Part shown: piece after piece, positions 1 to 4,559 of the stretch | How positions within the stretch are numbered: the stretch's first letter is position 1 | Layout of the letters: each line of letters opens with the position of its first letter | Source of the DNA: Chrysiogenales bacterium | GTDB lineage: Bacteria; Acidobacteriota; Aminicenantia; UBA2199 | Length of the DNA stretch: 6,002 bases | NCBI GenBank assembly: GCA_004525465.1 | Contig: SPCN01000149.1 | Location: 1-6,002, forward strand | Direction: 5' to 3' | Notes under the pieces: generated by a model | The model's database searches: none | What the model saw: only the letters and a program-made list of their open reading frames with translations | What the model was told of the DNA's origin: nothing | Program-made: the position numbers and the translations under genes

Positions 1-1
1 C

Positions 2-259
2 AGCCGCTTTTCGCGCCGGCAGGAATTTGCACTGCTTGGAGAAAATGTCTGGCTGTCATCCGCCGAGGATACCATCCTGGCCAAGCTGCGTTGGTCGGAA
101 CTCTGCGGCGGCAGCCGCAAGCATTATCTGGATGCCTTGAAGGTATATGAAGTTCAGTATCCGCAATTGAATATGGAGTATTTGAACGATTGGGTCCGGC
201 AATTGCATCTTACCGCCCCGTTCAATAAATTAATCGGTGAAGCCAAAATCATTCTCTGA
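2..259 (+). CDS. C-terminal fragment of a nucleotidyltransferase-type protein (DUF6036/AbiEii-like), 5' end outside window
   Basis: An open frame enters from the left edge and ends at TGA 257-259, giving 85 residues with no start in the window. The visible part has the pattern W-L-S-S-A-E-D-T-I-L-A-K-L-R-W, followed by a G-G-S segment, an H-Y-L-D-A-L helix, and the endings L-N-M-E-Y-L and W-V-R-Q-L. From memory, this is the layout of the C-terminal half of DUF6036/AbiEii-like minimal nucleotidyltransferase proteins, where 'SPEDxILxKLxW' precedes a helical tail. The catalytic N-terminal part (the GS and DxD motifs of the nucleotidyltransferase fold) would lie upstream and cannot be seen. Some relatives are antitoxin/toxin-like AbiE components and many are of unknown role, so I assign no specific function. 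The next gene begins 69 bases downstream on the same strand. Confidence 0.65.
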   Translation, partial: SRFSRRQEFALLGENVWLSSAEDTILAKLRWSELCGGSRKHYLDALKVYEVQYPQLNMEYLNDWVRQLHLTAPFNKLIGEAKIIL

Positions 260-318
260 CCAGGGTGGACCCAGGGAGAAAGTATTGTTGTCCAAAGGCA
301 AGACGGACGCGAAAATCC

Positions 319-326
319 GGAGGTGA
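319..326 (+). promoter_or_regulatory. Ribosome binding site that fixes the YciI start
   Basis: GGAGGTGA is a near-perfect Shine-Dalgarno sequence. Counted from GGAGG (319-323), it lies 5 bases before ATG 329. The in-frame GTG at 323 overlaps this motif, so it is an unlikely start and ATG 329 is preferred. Confidence 0.8.
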
Positions 327-328
327 AC

Positions 329-637
329 ATGCAATTTGTGCTGATCGCTTATGACGGGACCGATGAGGGCGCTCTCGGTCGCAGGATGGCGGTGCGGGAA
401 GCCCATTTGCAGTTGGGCAAAGAGCTGCACGACGCGGGCAAATGGCTCACTGCCGCGGGGTTGCTGGATGAGCAGGGCAAAATGATCGGCTCGATGATCG
501 TCTGCGAGTTCCCGTCCCGGGAAGAGATGGAAAAGCAGTGGCTCGGCCGCGAGCCTTATATCACCGGCAAGGTGTGGGAGAAGATCGACATCCGCCGCGC
601 CCAGGTGGCGCCCTTCTGCGCCGCGAAGCGGGATTAA
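329..637 (+). CDS. YciI family protein
   Basis: This is a 102-residue ferredoxin-like alpha+beta-barrel protein of the YciI/YCII-related family. The N-terminal strand MQFVLIAYD leads to the family's R-E-A-H-L helix (conserved His26), then L-x-D-A-G-K-W-L-T-A-A-G-L-L, a G-S-M-I-V-C-E-F strand, and R-E-P-Y-I-T-G-K-V-W, equivalent to the usual 'DPYVxAGVW'. Family members usually have Asp in that motif and this one has Glu75. The length is normal for a single-domain member. YciI proteins are thought to be small enzymes with a His/Asp-type active site, but most have no known substrate; some are domains of larger proteins or sit beside ECF sigma factors, and none is visible here. The start follows the strong Shine-Dalgarno at 319. 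The gene converges on the S41 peptidase, 48 bases from its stop, with no obvious intrinsic terminator between them. Confidence 0.88.
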   Translation: MQFVLIAYDGTDEGALGRRMAVREAHLQLGKELHDAGKWLTAAGLLDEQGKMIGSMIVCEFPSREEMEKQWLGREPYITGKVWEKIDIRRAQVAPFCAAKRD

Positions 638-685
638 GCGCTCGCGCCTCCGCCTACTGTTGAACAGGCCCGGGGGTACTGGAAA

Positions 686-2023
686 TCAGTTTCCTTCCTC
701 GATCAGCCGCACCGCAAAATCCATCTGGGGATCGGTCGCGGACAGGATGTCATGGATTGTGGGAACGACCCGGAAATCCGGGGGGAAACCTGCGGAGACG
801 TCATGGTCCGGGACAGCCGTCTCGTAGGTCGTCCTGGCGATACGGAGCTGGATGCCAGTGTGGCTCAGAACAAAATCCCTGGAATTGTCGTGACAGTGAT
901 AGGTCCCGCCGCCGGTTTCGCCGACAAAGGCGCCCAGCTTGTGGTGCCTGACAAGGGAACAAAAATGGCCGGTGGTCGAAAAACAGCCGCCGTCGATCAG
1001 CACATGGACGGTTCCGCTGAAATGGACGGCATGGGGAGGCGTGGCCACGAACAAATTTCCATAGCCCAATCCCGTTTTGAAATATACGAACGGCGCATCG
1101 ATCAGGTGGGATATCAGGGAAACCGACATGTCGGGCTCTCCGCCGCCGTTGCCCCTGATGTCGATGATCAGGTGGGATACGCCGCTGTCATTCATCTGCC
1201 TGAAAGAATTTTCAAAAAAGGCGCTGTAACCGGAATTCTGCGACATCACAAAGGACGGAACCCTCAGCACGGCCCGGTCGCCGGTCGTGGCAAAAGACAA
1301 GCGGCTGTCCGCTGTGAACCGGCTGTTGGCTTCGCTGTTGACCTGGGCGAACGGCCTGGCATTCACCCGGACCGAGGACTCGGTGCCGCCGGCGGCATCT
1401 TTTACCACGAGATCGAATTGGGGCATTTCACCCCAGAAATAATAATAATAAAGAAAAAAATTCCGGTTTAGTCTCTGTATCTTGGCGGAGCTGTTCCGGG
1501 CATCGGCTGAAATTCCCGCCATCATCCGCTCAACGATGCCGGCCATCGCCTCGCCATTGATGGAGAGGACTTCGCCGCCCACGGGGATGGCCGACATGGA
1601 GTGATAGTCGGCATCGACATAGGCCTTGCCGTCCGCCAGGTAAATGCCCAGGGGCATGACCGTCCCCGGCGAAAACGCATTGGCCGGCCTGATGTGGGTA
1701 TGGCCGCAATGATAGCGGGCGACCAGGGGAGCGACGATCCTGTAAAATTCGGCTTCGGTCATGTCATTTTGTATGGACTGAAACGCCGTGTCAAAAAGAG
1801 CGGCGAGCGTTTCCGCGCTCTCATAGCGCAGCCTGTCGGGATGGTTGCTTTCCAGGGCATTGCGCATTTGATTGAAATCGGCCTGCAGCTGCTCCGTGGA
1901 GAAATTCCTGGAGTCGTCAGCCCCTTGATCATTCCCGCCGGTCTTGCATGAAGTGGAATAAATAAAAAACAGGCAAAGAAAAATTAAGGCAGCGGCAAAA
2001 AAAGGTTCTCTTCTCTTCAGCAT
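686..2023 (-). CDS. S41 family peptidase, probable lipoprotein
   Basis: A 445-residue exported protein. Residues 1-26 form a signal: K3-R4-R5, a hydrophobic run at 8-22, then S-T-S-C26, a weak but plausible lipobox, so it is probably lipid-anchored. Residues 41-111 match the helical N-terminal part of tricorn/CPP-like S41 peptidases (MTEAEFYRIVAPLVA, then HCGHTHI at 105-111). Residues about 120-180 resemble a PDZ-like segment. The catalytic core starts near 250, with I-I-D-I-R-G-N-G-G-G-E at 286-296. The probable nucleophile is Ser349 in GGCFSTTGHF, followed by F-V-G-E-T-G-G-G at 366-373. The end, F-P-P-D-F-R-V-V-P-T-I-H-D-I-L, is typical of the family. The usual Tsp-type lysine about 25 residues after the serine is not seen; His108 and Glu369 are candidate partners by analogy with tricorn. 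ATG 2023 is chosen because AGGAG lies 5 bases upstream; an in-frame TTG at 2050 would add 9 non-signal-like residues. It is 89 bases downstream of kynU. The substrate is unknown. Confidence 0.88.
   Translation of the reverse strand: MLKRREPFFAAALIFLCLFFIYSTSCKTGGNDQGADDSRNFSTEQLQADFNQMRNALESNHPDRLRYESAETLAALFDTAFQSIQNDMTEAEFYRIVAPLVARYHCGHTHIRPANAFSPGTVMPLGIYLADGKAYVDADYHSMSAIPVGGEVLSINGEAMAGIVERMMAGISADARNSSAKIQRLNRNFFLYYYYFWGEMPQFDLVVKDAAGGTESSVRVNARPFAQVNSEANSRFTADSRLSFATTGDRAVLRVPSFVMSQNSGYSAFFENSFRQMNDSGVSHLIIDIRGNGGGEPDMSVSLISHLIDAPFVYFKTGLGYGNLFVATPPHAVHFSGTVHVLIDGGCFSTTGHFCSLVRHHKLGAFVGETGGGTYHCHDNSRDFVLSHTGIQLRIARTTYETAVPDHDVSAGFPPDFRVVPTIHDILSATDPQMDFAVRLIEEGN
1438..1460. repeat. 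Short (AAT)4 repeat followed by an A-rich run inside the S41 gene
   Basis: Plus-strand bases 1438-1449 are four AAT units, followed by AAAG and A7 (1454-1460). On the coding strand these give consecutive TAT codons (Tyr192-195) and TTT/TTC codons just before. It is a low-complexity patch within the gene and the reading frame is intact. Confidence 0.7.
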
Positions 2024-2028
2024 CTTCA

Positions 2029-2033
2029 CTCCT
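2029..2033 (-). promoter_or_regulatory. Ribosome binding site of the S41 peptidase gene
   Basis: AGGAG on the minus strand (2033 to 2029) lies 5 bases before ATG 2023. It decides between that start and the longer TTG-initiated frame at 2050. Confidence 0.75.
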
Positions 2034-2087
2034 GTTCCATGCCCGGACAATCAATCATCAGGCCGGAAACAAACAACTGTGCATGTA

Positions 2088-2110
2088 CAAAACCGCGCGC
2101 GGGCGCCGGT
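2088..2110 (-). terminator. Terminator-like hairpin just after kynU
   Basis: Read on the minus strand, immediately after the kynU stop, bases 2110-2103 (ACCG, bulged G, CGC) pair with 2098-2092 (GCGCGGT) around the loop CCGC. This gives 7 pairs with one bulge, 6 of them G-C. A short T run follows (2092-2089, with the first T inside the stem) before G2088. The stem is strong but the T tract is short, so termination may be partial and read-through into the S41 gene is possible. Confidence 0.45.
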
Positions 2111-2112
2111 CT

Positions 2113-3402
2113 TCAGGGCACGGCCTGGCGGGCCGGGTCCTGCTCCCGGTAGAGCCCGCGGTCGATGATCTCCTTCAGGCACTGCACCACGGTCCATACC
2201 TCGTGGTAGGTGTTGTACAGGGCGGCCGGCGAGATGCGGATCGTATCCGGCGCCCTGAAATCGACGACCATGCCCATCTGCTTGAGGGCGGCGCTGATGG
2301 GCAACGCATCCTGTTCCCGCTCCAGGGCCACGTGGCCGCCCCGGCGCCCGGGCACGCGGGGCGAGGCGACGCGGAACGAATACGGCGGCCCGGCGAGCAG
2401 GGTGTCGACGAGGTCGATGAGGTAGGAGGTCAGCGCCAGCGATTTTTCGCGGATGCGCCCTATCCCCGCTTCCAGCACGATCTTGAGCGCGCCTTCGGCC
2501 GCGGCCACGGCAAAGATGCCCGGCGACGACACCTGCCAGCCGCCCGCGCTTCTCTGGTGGGCAAAATCCACGGCCAGGTCGAACTGCCTTTCCTTCTCGT
2601 AGCCGAACCAGCCTGCCAGCAGCGGCTGTTTGTCGAAGTGCCGGCGGTTGAGATACAAAAAAGCGGTGCTGCCGGGTCCGGCATTCAGGTGCTTGTAGCC
2701 GCACCATACCGCGAAATCGGCGTCGATGGCGGTGAAATCGTGCGGCACGGCACCGACCGAGTGGGCGCAGTCGAAGCCGATGATGATGCCTTTTTTGTGA
2801 GCGGCGCGGGTGAGGTAGCCCATGTCCAGCAGCTGGGCGCTGCGGTAGAGCACCGAAGGCAGGAGGGCCACGGCCACGTCCTCGTCCATCAGGGCGGCGA
2901 TGCTGTCTTCGTCCAGCGTCCTGCCGTCGGCGCTGCGGGCGAGCAGCAGGTGCTTTCCGGGGTCCAGCCCCTTCATCCTGACCTGTCCCTGCAGCGCGTA
3001 AAGCGCCGTCGGGAAGGTGAGCTCGTCGGCAAGTATCTTGCTGCGCTTTTGCTGCGGGGCGAAGAAAGTGTTCACCAGCGCGTGGATGTTGAGCGTCGTC
3101 GTTCCCGTGGCCACGACCTCGTCGGCATCGGCGCCGACGAGCCCGGCCGCCATGGCGCCGACCTTTTCGGCGTAGTAGAACCAGGGCGGTTCCCCGGCCA
3201 GCCAGCCGCCGATGCCCAACTGCCGCCATTCCTCGAGCACGCGCTGCACTGCGGCCACGGCGTCCTTGGAGGCGGCTCCCAGGGAGTTGCCGTTCAGGTA
3301 CACCTTGCCGGCCGGAAGCAAAAAGCGGTCGCGAAACGCCGCCAGCGGATCGGCCGCGTCCAGGGACAAGGCAAACGTTTCCGTGGTTTCAGATGGTTTC
3401 AT
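2113..3402 (-). CDS. kynU: Kynureninase
   Basis: A 429-residue cytosolic PLP enzyme that cleaves L-kynurenine to anthranilate and alanine (or 3-hydroxykynurenine to 3-hydroxyanthranilate). The length is typical and the family motifs run in order: V-Y-L-N-G-N-S-L-G (34-42), the G-T-T-T-L-N-I-H loop (100-107), F130-P-T at the PLP ring, G-F-D-C-A-H-S-V-G (209-217; Asp211 and His214), C-G-Y-K-H-L-N-A-G-P-G (234-244; Schiff-base Lys237 after Tyr236), A-G-W-F-G-Y (Trp265), and I-R-I-S-P-A-A-L-Y-N (388-397). Two positions differ from the human enzyme in a way that suggests kynurenine preference: Trp67 aligns with human His102, and Ser293 with human Asn333. Ala133 replaces the Asp of the human FPSD motif. 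The start has a GAGG Shine-Dalgarno 5 bases upstream. The gene has its own promoter (3462-3490) and a leader hairpin. No other tryptophan- or NAD-pathway gene is in the window, so its pathway role (catabolic or biosynthetic) is open. Confidence 0.95.
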   Translation of the reverse strand: MKPSETTETFALSLDAADPLAAFRDRFLLPAGKVYLNGNSLGAASKDAVAAVQRVLEEWRQLGIGGWLAGEPPWFYYAEKVGAMAAGLVGADADEVVATGTTTLNIHALVNTFFAPQQKRSKILADELTFPTALYALQGQVRMKGLDPGKHLLLARSADGRTLDEDSIAALMDEDVAVALLPSVLYRSAQLLDMGYLTRAAHKKGIIIGFDCAHSVGAVPHDFTAIDADFAVWCGYKHLNAGPGSTAFLYLNRRHFDKQPLLAGWFGYEKERQFDLAVDFAHQRSAGGWQVSSPGIFAVAAAEGALKIVLEAGIGRIREKSLALTSYLIDLVDTLLAGPPYSFRVASPRVPGRRGGHVALEREQDALPISAALKQMGMVVDFRAPDTIRISPAALYNTYHEVWTVVQCLKEIIDRGLYREQDPARQAVP

Positions 3403-3407
3403 TTCGG

Positions 3408-3411
3408 CCTC
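3408..3411 (-). promoter_or_regulatory. Ribosome binding site of kynU
   Basis: GAGG on the minus strand (3411 to 3408) lies 5 bases before ATG 3402. It is a moderate Shine-Dalgarno, 3 bases downstream of the base of the leader hairpin at 3415-3436. Confidence 0.6.
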
Positions 3412-3414
3412 ATG

Positions 3415-3436
3415 GCGCCGGCTTGGCCGCCGGCGC
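3415..3436 (-). promoter_or_regulatory. Perfect GC-rich hairpin in the kynU mRNA leader
   Basis: GCGCCGGC (3415-3422) and GCCGGCGC (3429-3436) form a perfect 8-pair all-G/C stem with a 6-base loop (TTGGCC on plus, GGCCAA in the transcript). With the predicted promoter at 3462-3490 it would lie in the short 5' leader and end 12 bases before the start codon, next to the Shine-Dalgarno. The loop GGCC is complementary to the GGCC that overlaps the Shine-Dalgarno (3406-3409). A translational role is inference; it could also be a protein-binding palindrome. Confidence 0.55.
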
Positions 3437-3461
3437 TGAAAATCAGCATGTCCCGACTGCG

Positions 3462-3490
3462 ATTGTAGGCGGAAGCGGGGAAAAAGTCAA
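3462..3490 (-). promoter_or_regulatory. Sigma70-type promoter for kynU
   Basis: On the minus strand, TTGACT (3490-3485) is followed by exactly 17 bases and TACAAT (3467-3462). Each hexamer matches the consensus at 5 of 6 positions. T-rich sequence flanks the -35 element. Transcription would start near 3455, giving a leader of about 53 bases. The rest of the 155-base gap between the SUMF1 gene and kynU holds the leader hairpin and no gene. Confidence 0.72.
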
Positions 3491-3557
3491 AAAATCGTGG
3501 CGGCCCGGGGCTTGCTCGTTTCAGCGCCCTGTTCGTCCGCGGCTGTCCTTTCACTTT

Positions 3558-4259
3558 TTAATTTTTCACCACGCGAAAGCCGATGTTATAGTGGCGGGCA
3601 TCGCCCCCGATGCATACGGCAGGGAGTCGAATGCTGCATGCGCGATTGTCAAAGGAATTTCCGCGCAGGCATCTCTTTTGACCGGTTTGGGAATCGCTTT
3701 CGCCGCCTGCAGGCCGGTCGGCACACCATTCCCACAAGTTGCCGCTCATATCGTAAAGGCCCAGTTCGTTGGCTTTTTTCCCGCCCACAGGCTGGGTTCT
3801 GTCGCCGGAATTCCCTTCCGACCAGGACACCTCATCCCAGTCGTTGCTGCCGCTGTATAAGTAGCCTTTGCTTTTATTGCCGCCGATCGCGGCATATTCC
3901 CATTCGGCTTCGGTGGGCAAGCGGATTTCCGCTCCGCTTTTTTTGCCCAGCCAGCGACAGAATCCCAGGGTGTCATCGTACGACACCTTTAAAACCGGCC
4001 TATTGCCTCTTCCCCAGCCGTTGTCGTCCGGCATTTTCGTTCCCGTTGCCTGGCAATACGCATCGAATTGGTCGAAGGTAACTTCCGTCGCGCTCATGTG
4101 GAATCCGCCAATGGTGACCTGGCGAGCCGAACTGCCGCTGCCCATTGAGAAAGTGCCCCCTTTTACTTCAATCCACCGTATTCCGAGATCTTGCGCCTGA
4201 ACCGTTGTCGCAACGAACAGTAGCAGGGCGGCCAGCAGGATTGATTTTATTTTTATCAT
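3558..4259 (-). CDS. Secreted SUMF1/formylglycine-generating-enzyme-fold protein, probably not a classical FGE
   Basis: A 233-residue protein with a Sec signal peptide (K3, K5, hydrophobic 7-20, likely cleavage after V-Q-A22), then one SUMF1 domain filling residues about 28-232. Signatures are W-I-E-V-K-G-G-T-F-S-M-G (29-40), A-T-E-V-T-F-D-Q-F (57-65), R-L-P-T-E-A-E-W-E-Y-A-A (113-124), G-L-Y-D-M-S-G-N-L-W-E-W-C (167-179), R-G-N-S-F (199-203), and N-I-G-F-R-V-V at the end. In true formylglycine-generating enzymes the segment after R-G-G-S-W carries two copper-binding cysteines (human Cys336 and Cys341). Here only Cys208 falls in that area and the first is missing, so sulfatase activation is unlikely. 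EgtB-type iron-binding histidines are also not seen. Six cysteines (69, 101, 179, 197, 208, 216) may form disulfides. The gene is divergent from the three-domain protein gene and upstream of kynU. The function is unknown. Confidence 0.9.
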   Translation of the reverse strand: MIKIKSILLAALLLFVATTVQAQDLGIRWIEVKGGTFSMGSGSSARQVTIGGFHMSATEVTFDQFDAYCQATGTKMPDDNGWGRGNRPVLKVSYDDTLGFCRWLGKKSGAEIRLPTEAEWEYAAIGGNKSKGYLYSGSNDWDEVSWSEGNSGDRTQPVGGKKANELGLYDMSGNLWEWCADRPAGGESDSQTGQKRCLRGNSFDNRACSIRLPAVCIGGDARHYNIGFRVVKN

Positions 4260-4265
4260 TCTTAT

Positions 4266-4271
4266 CTCCCC
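4266..4271 (-). promoter_or_regulatory. Ribosome binding site of the SUMF1-fold gene
   Basis: GGGGAG on the minus strand (4271 to 4266) lies 6 bases before ATG 4259 and supports that start. No convincing -35/-10 pair was found upstream of it on this strand. Confidence 0.7.
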
Positions 4272-4465
4272 ATTATTTCAAATTCCCTGGATTTAATTCT
4301 TCAATGATTTTTTTCCTGCAATGATGTCTCACGGGTATTGGTATGCACGAATAATGCCAGGTTGAATGATCCATGCCTGATGGTGCTATGCGATTTTCAA
4401 GCGAAATGAAATTGTGAATATCCGTCCAGAATCGCACAGCAATTGTCCGCAACCGCACACTTCTG

Positions 4466-4494
4466 TTGCAAATGAAATAAATGTTTCATAGAAT
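4466..4494 (+). promoter_or_regulatory. Probable sigma70-type promoter for the three-domain exported protein
   Basis: TTGCAA (4466-4471), a 17-base spacer, and TAGAAT (4489-4494). The -35 matches 4 of 6 consensus positions and the -10 matches 5 of 6. The start would be near 4501, giving a leader of about 59 bases before ATG 4560. Confidence 0.55.
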
Positions 4495-4547
4495 TCAGTC
4501 ATGGAAAAAATTGATTTCCCGAATAATAAAACGTCTGGGTGATTTAC

Positions 4548-4553
4548 AGGGAG
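4548..4553 (+). promoter_or_regulatory. Ribosome binding site of the three-domain exported protein
   Basis: AGGGAG, continuing into TGA, ends 6 bases before ATG 4560. It supports that start over the internal ATG at 4575, which would cut into the signal peptide. Confidence 0.75.
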
Positions 4554-4559
4554 TGAGAA

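Larger units (their letters stand above)
4260..4559. other. AT-rich divergent intergenic region
   Basis: Three hundred bases between two divergently transcribed genes, clearly richer in A/T than the flanking coding DNA. It contains ribosome binding sites at both ends and a plus-strand promoter at 4466-4494. I see no RNA gene, strong long inverted repeat or convincing protein-coding frame in it. The short frames that cross it lack Shine-Dalgarno sequences and protein-like composition. Confidence 0.6.

Noticed and set aside
638..685. Terminator between the convergent YciI and S41 genes
   Set aside because: Only a weak, mismatched stem around CTGTTGAACAG is present, with no T tract on either strand.
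752..1471. 239-codon plus-strand frame
   Set aside because: It is antisense to the S41 peptidase core, and no family motif is visible.
2051..3229. 392-codon minus-strand frame overlapping kynU
   Set aside because: It is the out-of-frame reading of kynU, very rich in Arg, Gly, Ala and Pro, with no start signal.
2083..3468. 461-codon open frame on the plus strand across kynU
   Set aside because: It is antisense to a clear kynureninase. Its translation is rich in Gly, Arg, Ala and Val with no recognisable domain, as expected for the mirror frame of a GC-rich gene.
3490..3529. Possible intrinsic terminator after the SUMF1-fold gene
   Set aside because: A bulged stem can be drawn at 3509-3529, but the T run lies more than 10 bases beyond it and overlaps the kynU -35 region, so it is not a standard terminator.
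4260..4465. Minus-strand promoter for the SUMF1-fold gene
   Set aside because: AT-rich hexamers such as AATAAT at 4272-4277 occur, but none has a matching -35 at 16-18 bases.
4501..4542. 13-codon frame (ATG 4501 to TGA) near the predicted transcription start, possible leader peptide
   Set aside because: It has no Shine-Dalgarno, no run of regulatory codons and no paired hairpins suggesting attenuation; chance is sufficient.
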